From the NCBI RefSeq assembly GCF_000189755.2, contig NZ_KI912183.1, positions 312,257-376,256 of the forward strand: a DNA stretch of 64,000 nucleotides. The letters are read 5' to 3'. The DNA is from Desulfotomaculum nigrificans DSM 574 (lineage in GTDB: Bacteria > Bacillota > Desulfotomaculia > Desulfotomaculales > Desulfotomaculaceae). The translations under genes were made by a program, and so were the position numbers. Below are positions 17,970 through 25,903 of this stretch, piece by piece. Position 1 is the stretch's first letter. The number at the start of each line of letters is the position of its first letter. Under the pieces are notes generated by a model that was given only the letters and a program-made list of their open reading frames with translations, was not told the origin of the DNA and ran no database searches.

Positions 17970-18072
17970 TTCTTGACTTCATGTGCTAGACTGAATAGAC
18001 CCGACCGAGGTAACCAGATTTTGGTGTATATCCGTCGGTCGGGTAATTTTAAATTAGCACATGGAGTCAAGA
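17970..18072 (+). other. Long nested hairpin in IS3 copy A 3' region
   Basis: The outer arms TTCTTGACTTCATGTGCTA and TAGCACATGGAGTCAAGAA pair with one mismatch, and the inner arms CCCGACCGA and TCGGTCGGG pair perfectly. Identical DNA lies in copy B at 33419-33521. The structure lies between OrfB and the right terminal repeat. Confidence 0.75.
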
Positions 18073-18310
18073 ACGGTGGCCAGGTTACTAACCAGACCAC
18101 TGCACATAATCAATATCTTGATAGGCTAACGAATATTAAGCAATTCTATGAAACAGGAAGCAATACTTGTGTTTTATGTGTCTATTTAACGGGGGACGCC
18201 GCAGAATGTCCGATAATATTTTAGAGAAAAATTTGAACGCTTTTAAAAGGTTGTCAGATGGATAATATGTTTTTTGCGGTAAGACATTGAGAAAGGGTAA
18301 GTGTAAAAGA

Positions 18311-18544
18311 ATGACTCAGAGAAGATTTAAGGTAATCCTCGAATGGAACGAAGACGGAGGATGATATACCGTAACAGTTCCCTTATTACCCGGATGTGTT
18401 ACCGAAGGGGATACCCTGCAGGAGGCACTCGATAACGCTCAAGAGGCTATTATAGGCTACCTGGAGGCATTAAAATTGAAAGGGCAACCGCTTCCTGAAA
18501 AGGATGCACCAATGTTCTTTGGGGAGGTTGAGGTTTCAGTATGA
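18311..18544 (+). pseudogene. HicB-like antitoxin gene with in-frame TGA
   Basis: The frame reads a HicB fold: FKVILEWNEDGG, stop, YTVTVPLLPGCVTEGDT, then LQEALDNAQEAIIGYLEALK. The stop at 18362-18364 is TGA where relatives usually have a Trp or another hydrophobic residue. The rest is intact for 60 further codons. HicB normally neutralises the HicA mRNA-cleaving toxin. Only a scrap that could come from hicA follows (an ATG at 18541 overlapping the HicB stop, closed after about 24 codons). Confidence 0.7.
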
Positions 18545-18577
18545 CCCCAGGGTTGCAGGTAAAAGCAGTGAATAAGA

Positions 18578-18802
18578 TTGAAGGACTTGAATTATTACAT
18601 GATTTTAAGTTATGAAATAAAAATAAGACAACTCACCGAGGAAGAAGGTGGCGGTTGGTTGGCGGAAATTCCTCTCCTTCCTGGGTGTATGTCTGATGGT
18701 GAAACTGTGGAAGAAGCCATGGCCAATATCAATGATGCAAAAAAATGTTGGATTAAAACATGTTTGGAACTGGGTATGGATATACCGGAACCTACAACCT
18801 AG
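18578..18802 (+). CDS. HicB-family antitoxin-like protein
   Basis: A 74-residue HicB-type partial RNase-H fold: YEIKIRQLTEEEGGGWLAEI, PLLPGCMSDGETVEEAMANI, then AKKCWIKTCLELGMDIPEP. Length and motifs match stand-alone HicB proteins. The start is a TTG at 18578 with no good ribosome site, so expression is uncertain. No HicA toxin is adjacent, making it an orphan next to the broken HicB. Confidence 0.7.
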   Translation: MKDLNYYMILSYEIKIRQLTEEEGGGWLAEIPLLPGCMSDGETVEEAMANINDAKKCWIKTCLELGMDIPEPTT

Positions 18803-18988
18803 GGAGAGAGTAACGCGAGAAACATAGACAGATAATATGTTTAACAGAATGATGATTTTAAACTATAAAGCATAGATATACCGTAGCGTCCGCTTTTCCG
18901 TAAGTGCTGTAATTTAAAAATAAAGGGTGATAATTTCATTGGCAGACAGAAACGATAATAAAAATGGTAAACCTTTATCTGCGGCCGA

Positions 18989-19324
18989 TCCACCCCGGGA
19001 AATAAACCATTTTACATTAACCAAAATTGCCCAGAGTGCGGAACAGAACTAGTATTAAGTAATTTGTTGCATAACTCTAATGAGAATGAGATTTGGTATG
19101 ACGAGTTTATGTGTCCGGTTTGCAAAGATGAAATTTATTTGGATTGGCCGGAAGAAGAATTTTTAAGTTTAAAAAAAGAAATCGAACAGTTGGTTCATGG
19201 CTTAAACGTTGACCCCAAGAAATTCAAATCAAAAGTCCCGCATCTAAAAGTGGTTGATGGGGTGGCTGTTATTAATCCCAAAGACTCTTTGCAAAAAAAA
19301 TGGTTTGAGAAATTTAAGAAGTAA
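18989..19324 (+). CDS. Two-CxxC zinc-ribbon-like protein, 5' end unclear
   Basis: From a TTG at 19064 this reads 86 residues, including MCPVCKDEIYLDWPEEE and an acidic/lysine-rich helix. In the same frame upstream is another pair, CPECGTELVLSN at 19028, making a CxxC...CxxC zinc ribbon. The frame stays open back to about 18989 without a normal start codon. The TTG at 18940 in another frame (starting LADRNDNKNG) may be the original start, separated by a frameshift. It is either a gene with an unusual start or a 5'-damaged one. Function unknown. Confidence 0.45.
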   Translation, partial: STPGNKPFYINQNCPECGTELVLSNLLHNSNENEIWYDEFMCPVCKDEIYLDWPEEEFLSLKKEIEQLVHGLNVDPKKFKSKVPHLKVVDGVAVINPKDSLQKKWFEKFKK

Positions 19325-19381
19325 CTACACGCCGCCTGTAGTGGCGGAGGCTTGGAGAACCTGTGGGCCAGTGGTTAAAAC

Positions 19382-19636
19382 ATGGCTGCAGATGAAGAAA
19401 GGCGGGTTTCAATCTTGGAATTTAGATTAGAGCCTCAAAACATTACTATAAGATAATATTATGAATGCACTCCTGAAAAAATAGAATTAATTGATGGCAT
19501 ATTATGTGGGGATAAAGATATAGCTAGAAAATTATTATCACTGCTTATTGTGAATTTCGGAGTACAAGAGGTTGTAAATATGATTCCCAAAGAGTTGATA
19601 GAACAGGCTATTTCAAAGTCGACCAAAGTAAGGTAG
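19382..19636 (+). pseudogene. Small gene with in-frame TAA
   Basis: An 85-codon frame starts ATG at 19382 and is interrupted by TAA after RLEPQNITIR. It then continues YYECTPEKIELIDGILCGD and DIARKLLSLLIVNFGVQEVV to the stop at 19634. The second half is well-formed protein, so a nonsense mutation is likely. I do not recognise the family. Confidence 0.45.
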
Positions 19637-19637
19637 A

Positions 19638-20225
19638 GTGGTTGTAACAGTGGGAAAATACTGTATGCCTAAAAATATATTCGCAACATACCATGCAGCC
19701 AAGCGTTATCTTGAACGCATTCTAGGTCTTAAGCCACCGATTTCATCCAGAAAAGTTGCCACGGCCAGACTCTTTTTAACGAAAGAATTAGGTAACCGGG
19801 TTTTAGATATATATTGTTGTCGCCATGATCAGGCTGTATACCGCATTGAGCTTACGTACAAAGGGATGCTTATTGTTTATGAACCTGAAACTAAACAAGT
19901 TATTACTATTACCTCTGATGGACGTAATAAGGAAAAGTTAAAAATGGAATTAGCTGTACCTATAAATTTCCGGTTAACTGGTGAAATAAGAAATTTTTTT
20001 AAAAAGGAGAGCTGGAGAAAATTTTACATTTGCAGATGGCCTGTAATCGGCCGCAGGGCCTGGGCGCTTATATTAGACGTAAATGGACATAGAATTGAGG
20101 TTAATTATGCAGAAAAGACAGTATACATGGAGCCGGGAACGACAAGAAGATTTCCTTTTGCATTAAACAAAAACGGGATGGGAAACAAAAAAGATTATAC
20201 CAGCCAGGAAGAGGTTGATTCTTGA
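19638..20225 (+). CDS. Hypothetical protein
   Basis: A 195-residue basic protein starting GTG right after the previous broken gene. It has no signal peptide or membrane segment. It begins with a basic helix (TYHAAKRYLERILGL), has a cysteine pair in DIYCCRHD and a beta-rich middle (YRIELTYKGMLIVYEPETKQ). No family is recognised. Its position in an accessory block and closeness to broken genes suggest mobile or defence-type cargo, but this is weak. Confidence 0.55.
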   Translation: MVVTVGKYCMPKNIFATYHAAKRYLERILGLKPPISSRKVATARLFLTKELGNRVLDIYCCRHDQAVYRIELTYKGMLIVYEPETKQVITITSDGRNKEKLKMELAVPINFRLTGEIRNFFKKESWRKFYICRWPVIGRRAWALILDVNGHRIEVNYAEKTVYMEPGTTRRFPFALNKNGMGNKKDYTSQEEVDS

Positions 20226-20670
20226 AATGTCTTTCGTTTCCCCCTGGTTTTACCTTCTTTTCGACCATAATCGACATGCTTAAACAAAGAATTTCTAAAA
20301 GATGGCCAGGTACTGGCCCTGCACCGGGAACTGAGGCAGGGCGAACAGGAACCGCAGACGCAGAGACAACAGCAGCAGGGACAGGGTTAAAAATAGCGAA
20401 GGGCCGGTGATGACTGTCGTCACTTCTGCACCTATACAGAGCCTCGGGAAATTGCTGTTAATATAGAAAATGGCAGTTTAAAAGAGCATATTGTTTTAGT
20501 AAAAATCAACGATGATGTTTCAAGGATAGAGCTAATATACAGTCAGGAAAAACACCCTCGGCAGAGTAAGCTGGGGTTTAATTTTTCTAAGGGGGTTGTG
20601 GTGAGGGTGAGATGTCATTTTCACAGTAGTTCGCAAATGTGCGGTTTTGTTTGTAAAATTCAGTGAAATA
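20226..20670. other. Decayed coding region
   Basis: Short open stretches exist in several frames without supported starts. One at about 20310-20394 reads QVLALHRELRQGEQEPQ with a Gln-rich tail; another from about 20420 reads AVNIENGSLKEHIVLVKIN in a frame lacking a start codon. A 62-codon frame at 20222-20410 overlaps these and is not convincing. I read this as the remains of one or two genes. Confidence 0.4.
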
Positions 20671-20680
20671 TGTTAATATC

Positions 20681-20711
20681 TAAAGTAAGATAGTTAGATA
20701 ATCTTACTTTA
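20681..20711 (+). promoter_or_regulatory. Inverted repeat upstream of the AbrB/PIN pair
   Basis: Perfect 11-bp arms TAAAGTAAGAT and ATCTTACTTTA separated by 9 bp. They end directly against the AGGAGG ribosome site of the antitoxin gene. Toxin-antitoxin operons usually repress themselves at such operators. As RNA the stem could also hide the ribosome site. Confidence 0.6.
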
Positions 20712-20727
20712 GGAGGAAGCCGAAGCT

Positions 20728-21015
20728 ATGGAAGTTAAAATTATTTCTAAGAATTATAGGCCAAAGAAGGTGAGAGTAAGGAGTAAAGGCCAATTTACAA
20801 TTCCCTTTGAGTTTAGAGAAAAGATTGGTATTCGGGAAGATACAGTTCTGGACGTTTACAACTTTGGCAAAGTTATTATCGCCACACCTGAAAAACCGGT
20901 GGTAAAAGAATTAGCTGCAGCAGTACGGGAAGGGATGGAGGAATATAAGGTAAACCTGGATGATTTACTGGCAGAACTGCGGGAGGGAAGGCATGAGTAC
21001 AGTAAAGAAGATTAA
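20728..21015 (+). CDS. AbrB/VapB-type antitoxin
   Basis: A 95-residue protein with an N-terminal swapped-hairpin AbrB domain (VRSKGQFTIPFEFREKIGI, then DTVLDVYNFGKVII) and an acidic C-terminal tail of the kind that wraps around a toxin. AGGAGG precedes the ATG. It overlaps the PIN gene by 23 bases, the classic order antitoxin-toxin. Confidence 0.87.
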   Translation: MEVKIISKNYRPKKVRVRSKGQFTIPFEFREKIGIREDTVLDVYNFGKVIIATPEKPVVKELAAAVREGMEEYKVNLDDLLAELREGRHEYSKED

Positions 21016-21418
21016 AGTTTTCTTTGACAGCAGCGTGTTGATTGCGGGTCTTGCCTCCCCCGACGGCGCATCAAATATGCTGCTTATTTTATGCGAAATG
21101 GGATTTATTACTCCTGTTATCTCAGAAAAAGTGGTAACTGAGGTTATCAGGAATATCGAAAAAAAACTGCCCCGGTGCCTTCCTTATTACCACAAGTTAT
21201 TTAAAACCCTTCCCTTTGAACTTGCAGACCCTACACCGGAATTTATTGCACTGGCACAAAAAATAATCAACGAAAAGGATGCAGACATCCTTTCCGCGGC
21301 AATGAATGCGGAGGTTCACTATTTGGTCAGCCTTGACAAACATTTTATCCATGTAGACCCATCAGCCCTGAATATTAAAATCTGCACCCCCGGTGAATTA
21401 TTGGAAAAAATTCAATAA
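20993..21418 (+). CDS. PIN-domain ribonuclease toxin (VapC-like)
   Basis: A 141-residue PIN nuclease. Acidic metal-binding residues are visible: Asp in VFFDSSVLIAG, Glu in KVVTEVIRN, Asp in NEKDADILSAA and Asp in VSLDKHF. The ATG at 20993 is chosen because CGGGAGGGAAGG lies just upstream. Such toxins cleave tRNA or rRNA when the antitoxin is lost. The core residues look complete. Confidence 0.87.
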   Translation: MSTVKKIKVFFDSSVLIAGLASPDGASNMLLILCEMGFITPVISEKVVTEVIRNIEKKLPRCLPYYHKLFKTLPFELADPTPEFIALAQKIINEKDADILSAAMNAEVHYLVSLDKHFIHVDPSALNIKICTPGELLEKIQ

Positions 21419-21505
21419 ATAACCTAAAGCAAGGAGAAAAACCGGGAGTGCCGCCTTTCTCCCCAGGTGTAAACGCTGGGGCTTCCGGCGGCGGTCTTAA
21501 AAAAG

Positions 21506-21573
21506 GTGGCCACCATACTGGGGCACTCAAACCTGGCCACAACAAAAGTTTATATAGAGCTGAGGTGCAAGGA
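21506..21573 (+). pseudogene. Tyrosine integrase C-terminal relic
   Basis: A 16-codon stretch reads VATILGHSNLATTKVY, the LGH...Y end of a phage-type integrase. It is out of frame with mcrB. A closely similar sequence occurs in the integrase relic at 54.1 kb. It suggests that the restriction system sits where an integrative element once ended. Confidence 0.6.
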
Positions 21574-21575
21574 TA

Positions 21576-24068
21576 ATGGAGTCAAATATCCAACCGAAAA
21601 GTTCTTTTGCCTGGACTTCATTTTACATGGAGTTTGCCGACAAGTTATTGCCGTATAAAAACAACCGCCCGCAGCTTCTTGAGCTGATCAAAGATGTCTT
21701 TGACAGTTCAGGCTTCCGCTATCCGTTTACGGAAAACGGCCAGCCTATTGACGACATTTGCCCGTTTACCGTATTCGGCTGCTTTAACAAAGGAATAACC
21801 AATGAAAACCGTATTGCCCTGATGAAAGGTATCGGCAGCAAACTTGGCGTTAAGGCTGCAGTACCGACAGAATTTGACGGCATTCCGGTATTGAATAACA
21901 TGAGGGCCTGGTTTTTCGGCTATAAAGCCGAGCGCAAGGAAGATGATATTTCCAACCTGTGGGATGTGTTTGAAGCCGGGATAAACTATGCAGACAACCC
22001 GTCGGAAGTCTCTAAGGCGGCATTTATAGCCTGTTACGACAAGGTTAGAATGCAGCTTGGGATCAAGTGGAATCTGACGATGGGGCTGTACTGGATACGC
22101 CCGTTTTCCTACTTAAACCTTGATGAACGGAACAGGAGCTACCTGACTCAAAATGATGCTCCCTATTACACGAGCATTGCCAGGATTTCTAATCTAAAGC
22201 AGCTTCCCGGGGCAAAAACCTATTTGGAGCTCATCGCTGCCTGCAAAGAAATCTTTGCAATAAGCGACATCCCGCATCACAGTTTTCCCGAGCTGTCCCA
22301 CGCGGCATGGACGATATCAACTTCAGGAGAGCAGAATAAAAAAAGCTCTTCTGCCAGCTTTCTGAAATGGTTTGCCCCTCTTATCAATGCCCTGAAAGAA
22401 TTGGGCGGCTCTGCGACCCCGGAACAGGCCCGCAAACAGATAATATCAGACTTGAACCTTCCGGATGAAATCATTAATGAAACACGCGGCAAAACGGCAG
22501 TAAAAAAATTTGACAACGAGGTTGCTTTTGCACGAAATTACTTGGCTTATGAAGGGTACATAGATAGTTCCGTCAGGGGTATCTGGTCCCTTACAGAAAA
22601 AGGGCGTTCTGCGCCTATGAACGATGAAATCGCCAGTGAAATATTTTTAAAATGGGCAGAGATTTTTAAAAAACGCCGTGAAAGTGCCGAAGATGTTTTT
22701 ATAAATGAGAGAAATACGAACGAGAAGCGATACTGGATTTATGCTCCCGGCAACAAATCTTCCAAATGGGAGGAGTTTTACTCCCAGGGAATCATGGGCA
22801 TCGGCTGGGACGAAATGGGCGACCTGAAACAGTATCCCAGCAAGGATGCCATGAAAACCAAAATGAAGGAACTGTACGGCGCGGAATATTCATATATGAA
22901 CTCGGCCCTGGCCACATGGCAGTTTGCCAATGTGATTCAAGCAGGCGATATCGTTTATGTCAAAAAAGGCATGCGTAAAGTTATCGGCCGCGGCATAGTT
23001 GAATCCGACTATATTTTTGATGACGGGCGCGAGGAGTATAAACATATCCGTAAAATTAAATGGACGCATAACGGGGAATGGGAACATCCGGGACAAGCCG
23101 TCATGAAAACCCTTACCGACATTACTCTCTACACCAATTACGTACATAAATTGGAAGCTCTTTTTATAGACGATGATTCTACAGATGTTCCGGAAGAAAA
23201 GGAAATTGTGTATGATCCTTACACCGAAGATGACTTCCTCAGTGAAGTTTTCATGGATGCGGGACGTTACAGCACATTGGTGAACTTATTGAAAAACAAG
23301 AAAAATATCATCCTGCAAGGCGCTCCCGGTGTCGGCAAGACTTTTGCCGCCAAAAGGCTGGCCTTTTCCATGATGGGGCAAAAAGACACAAGCCGGGTAA
23401 TGATGGTGCAATTCCATCAGAGTTACAGCTATGAAGATTTTATTATGGGCTTCCGCCCGTCCAAAGACGGATTTGAACTTACCCCCGGGCCTTTTTACCA
23501 GTTCTGTAAAGCTGCCCAGGATGACGACGAACGGGATTATTTCTTTATTATTGACGAGATCAACCGCGGCAATGTAAGCAAGATTTTCGGCGAGCTGCTT
23601 ATGCTGATTGAAAAGGAAAAGCGCGGCGAAAAACTGCGCCTGCTCTATTCCAACGAGTTATTTTCCGTTCCCCAAAATGTTTATATTATCGGCATGATGA
23701 ATACCGCAGACCGCAGCCTTGCCATAATCGACTACGCTCTGAGAAGAAGATTTGCTTTCTTTGAGCTTGAGCCTGCTTTTGACTCCGAAGGATTTCAAGC
23801 AATCATGCAGCAAGCAAACAATCCCAAGTTTAATGCCCTTGTGGAGCAAATCAAGGCTTTGAATGAATTCATCAGCAAGGATGAATCTCTTGGCAGCGGG
23901 TTCAGAATCGGCCACAGTTTTTTGTGTGCAAATGGGGAAATAACCGATGAATGGCTGGAAGCTGTTATTAAATACGAGCTCTTACCCCTTTTGAGCGAGT
24001 ATTGGTTTGATGAGCCATCCAAAGTCGAGCAGTGGACAAAAAGGCTGTGTGGTGCCTTAGATGATTAG
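21576..24068 (+). CDS. mcrB: McrB-type restriction NTPase with EVE-like domain
   Basis: An 830-residue motor/recognition subunit of a type IV restriction system. An unrecognised N-terminal region (~1-240) is followed by an Mrr-N-like winged helix (~258-355), a PUA/EVE-like domain (~385-520, starting YWIYAPGNKSSKWEEFYSQG), and the AAA+ domain. The latter has Walker A GAPGVGKT near 583, FFIIDEINRG and the McrB hallmark MNTADRSLAIIDYALRRRF. EVE domains bind modified cytosines, so it probably senses modified invading DNA; the specific base is unknown. It overlaps mcrC by 8 bases. No DNA methyltransferase is nearby, as expected for type IV. Confidence 0.9.
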   Translation: MESNIQPKSSFAWTSFYMEFADKLLPYKNNRPQLLELIKDVFDSSGFRYPFTENGQPIDDICPFTVFGCFNKGITNENRIALMKGIGSKLGVKAAVPTEFDGIPVLNNMRAWFFGYKAERKEDDISNLWDVFEAGINYADNPSEVSKAAFIACYDKVRMQLGIKWNLTMGLYWIRPFSYLNLDERNRSYLTQNDAPYYTSIARISNLKQLPGAKTYLELIAACKEIFAISDIPHHSFPELSHAAWTISTSGEQNKKSSSASFLKWFAPLINALKELGGSATPEQARKQIISDLNLPDEIINETRGKTAVKKFDNEVAFARNYLAYEGYIDSSVRGIWSLTEKGRSAPMNDEIASEIFLKWAEIFKKRRESAEDVFINERNTNEKRYWIYAPGNKSSKWEEFYSQGIMGIGWDEMGDLKQYPSKDAMKTKMKELYGAEYSYMNSALATWQFANVIQAGDIVYVKKGMRKVIGRGIVESDYIFDDGREEYKHIRKIKWTHNGEWEHPGQAVMKTLTDITLYTNYVHKLEALFIDDDSTDVPEEKEIVYDPYTEDDFLSEVFMDAGRYSTLVNLLKNKKNIILQGAPGVGKTFAAKRLAFSMMGQKDTSRVMMVQFHQSYSYEDFIMGFRPSKDGFELTPGPFYQFCKAAQDDDERDYFFIIDEINRGNVSKIFGELLMLIEKEKRGEKLRLLYSNELFSVPQNVYIIGMMNTADRSLAIIDYALRRRFAFFELEPAFDSEGFQAIMQQANNPKFNALVEQIKALNEFISKDESLGSGFRIGHSFLCANGEITDEWLEAVIKYELLPLLSEYWFDEPSKVEQWTKRLCGALDD

Positions 24069-25095
24069 AATTCAGAACATTTACTACATGCTTGCTTACG
24101 CCTTTCAAGTTTTAAATGAAGACGGCTATAAAAAGGTGGCAACCGAAGAATTCGCCCATGCCTCCGATTTATTTGCGGCGATTCTCGCCAAAGGCATTGC
24201 CAGCCAAATCAAAAGGGGCTTGAGCAGGGAGTATGTCAGCAAAACAGAGGCCATTAGCTCACCTGCCGGGAAAATCAATGTTTCCGCCTCTGTAAAGCAA
24301 AACTCCATGCTCAAAAAGCAACTGGTCTGCGATTATGATGAGTTTACAGAAAACGCTTATATGAATAAAATCCTCAAAACTACCGCAATGCTTTTAATTC
24401 GCTGCCCGGAAGTGTCTGTACCGCATAAAAAGTCTTTAAATAAAGCAATGCTCTATTTCAGCAATGTTGATGAGGTTGCCCCCCACAGGATTCAGTGGTC
24501 GGGCATCAGATATCACAGGAATAATGCCGCCTATAAAATGCTGCTGAATATCTGCTATTTGGTTATCGAAGGCATGCTTCTGACGGAGCAGGACGGTTCC
24601 CGGAAGCTGGCGCGCTATGTGGACGATCAGCACATGCACAGGCTTTACGAAAAATTTGTGCTGGAGTATTACCGCAGGCATTTCCCGCAATTTAATGCCT
24701 CGGCTGCCCATATTGACTGGGATGTCGACGGAGGCGAAATCGATTATTTGCCGTCTATGAAATCAGACATAACTCTCCGATACCAGGGTAAAACCCTCAT
24801 TATAGACACCAAATATTATGAGCACACGATGCAGACAAACAGCTTTTACAACAGCCGGACGCTCCATTCCCACAACATGTACCAGATTTTTACCTATGTA
24901 AAGAACATGGATGCCGCCAATTCCGGTAATGTAAGCGGCCTTTTGCTTTATGCCAAAACCGATGAAGAAATCGTACCGGACAGCGATTATCTGATTGGCG
25001 GCAACCGCATAAGTGTCAAAACCATCGACTTGAACACTGACTTTTCCAACATAGCCAAACAATTGAATGCTATAGCGGAAAGGCTGTTATTGTAG
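24061..25095 (+). CDS. mcrC: McrC-type restriction nuclease subunit
   Basis: A 344-residue partner of McrB. The N-terminus MIRIQNIYYMLAYAFQ is typical of McrC. The C-terminal PD-(D/E)xK nuclease core has Asp in SMKSDITLRYQG and the D-x-K in LIIDTKYYE. Translation is coupled to mcrB. Together they should cut modified DNA after GTP- or NTP-driven translocation. Confidence 0.9.
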   Translation: MIRIQNIYYMLAYAFQVLNEDGYKKVATEEFAHASDLFAAILAKGIASQIKRGLSREYVSKTEAISSPAGKINVSASVKQNSMLKKQLVCDYDEFTENAYMNKILKTTAMLLIRCPEVSVPHKKSLNKAMLYFSNVDEVAPHRIQWSGIRYHRNNAAYKMLLNICYLVIEGMLLTEQDGSRKLARYVDDQHMHRLYEKFVLEYYRRHFPQFNASAAHIDWDVDGGEIDYLPSMKSDITLRYQGKTLIIDTKYYEHTMQTNSFYNSRTLHSHNMYQIFTYVKNMDAANSGNVSGLLLYAKTDEEIVPDSDYLIGGNRISVKTIDLNTDFSNIAKQLNAIAERLLL

Positions 25096-25123
25096 AACTC
25101 GAGGATATAATAAGTTTTGTGTA

Positions 25124-25331
25124 GTGCGGCCGGGCAAGGTCGCTAATTCTAGTGGGTGTAAGCCCCACCAGGGTAATGCCTAACCAGCAGCCCTGTAGCT
25201 AGTTCTTGGAGACGTTCAGGCAACTGAAAGTTTTAAGCGTAGATCGGCAAAATAGCGGGCCGAAAGCGAAAGCTGAAGTGATTGAGCATCGAAAACGCCT
25301 TGTGATAACTGCTTGGAGGCGGTGATACGTG
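25124..25331 (+). ncRNA. Structured RNA fragment, possibly group II intron 5' domain
   Basis: The region opens with GTGCGGCC, matching the GTGYG start of group II introns, and contains hairpins such as GTGGGTGTAAGCCCCAC and CAGGGTAATGCC...AGCCCTG. A dense GA/GC-rich stretch follows (about 25243-25301). No maturase follows. It could instead be another mobile-element RNA, such as the leader RNA of an IscB-type element. I am sure only that it is structured and non-coding. Confidence 0.4.
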
Positions 25332-25416
25332 GCTTGATTTTTGATATTTGTAATCGTTTTGTAACTTGTGTGGTCTATAATAAAGCCACAAATTCAGTCA
25401 CAGGAGGGACCACGCA

Positions 25417-25695
25417 ATGAAAATCAACGTAATTGGCAATGTAAATAAGGAAGAAGTTGACTCTATAGTTAAGGAAGAAACTGAAAGGCTTGCAGCCAAA
25501 GGAAAAGAGGTTGCAACCATCGAAATAGCAGAAGTATCACCAGAGGAACTGGAGGTAAAGATCACCGCTAAATCTAACATAAAAAGGGTGCGGCGTATTA
25601 CTGGTTACTTAAGCACAATAGATAGATTCAATGATGCGAAGCAAGATGAGTTGGCAGATCGTGTAGTTCACAATTTCCCTGGCTGCCGTTGCTAA
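25417..25695 (+). CDS. Small NrdD C-terminal-like protein
   Basis: A 92-residue protein. The N-terminal half is a Lys/Glu-rich alpha/beta segment. The C-terminal half contains VRRITGYLSTIDRFNDAKQ, resembling the end of anaerobic ribonucleotide reductase (NrdD), followed by FPGCRC. The full enzyme is absent, so this is a stand-alone module or a relic kept as a gene. ACAGGAGGG precedes the ATG and a strong terminator follows, which favours a working gene. Function unknown. Confidence 0.65.
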   Translation: MKINVIGNVNKEEVDSIVKEETERLAAKGKEVATIEIAEVSPEELEVKITAKSNIKRVRRITGYLSTIDRFNDAKQDELADRVVHNFPGCRC

Positions 25696-25731
25696 TACTT
25701 AATTCGCCGAATAACAGGGATAAGACTGTCG

Positions 25732-25759
25732 GACAAAGGTAGTTGTCGGCAGTCTTTTT
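25732..25759 (+). terminator. Terminator, copy 1 of a repeated sequence
   Basis: AGACTGTCGGACAA / TTGTCGGCAGTCT pairs around AGGTAG, with a T-run after it. Nearly the same 36 bp occurs at 27814-27850. Confidence 0.8.
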
Positions 25760-25903
25760 ATACTTTAGCCGCCTTAAATTATGGACTTTTGTCCGGGGAG
25801 TCTTCGCACTTTATCAGCCCATAAAAAACTTGACTGCTATACAACCATAGTGTACTATTTAACTATAACACCAATACATTAATACAGTATAAGGAGAAAA
25901 AAA

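Larger units (their letters stand above)
16877..18203 (+). mobile_element. IS3-family element, copy A, internally deleted
   Basis: The left end begins TGGCCCGTACCCC and the right end finishes GGGGGACGCCGCA. Their inner parts share AAACACAAGTAT when the right end is reverse-complemented, giving imperfect terminal inverted repeats of about 37 bp. It is almost identical to copy B (32066-33651) but lacks about 260 bp, which removes the end of OrfB. The 3' non-coding part keeps the long hairpin. No target duplication is visible. Confidence 0.85.

Noticed and set aside
18311-18544. Recoding of in-frame stop codons (TGA as Sec/Trp, TAG as Pyl) in the accessory genes
   Set aside because: All three stops occur in different broken genes together with frameshifts, no SECIS-like hairpin was seen next to the TGA codons, and the unusual tRNA has anticodon GCA, which cannot read TGA. 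Decay is simpler.
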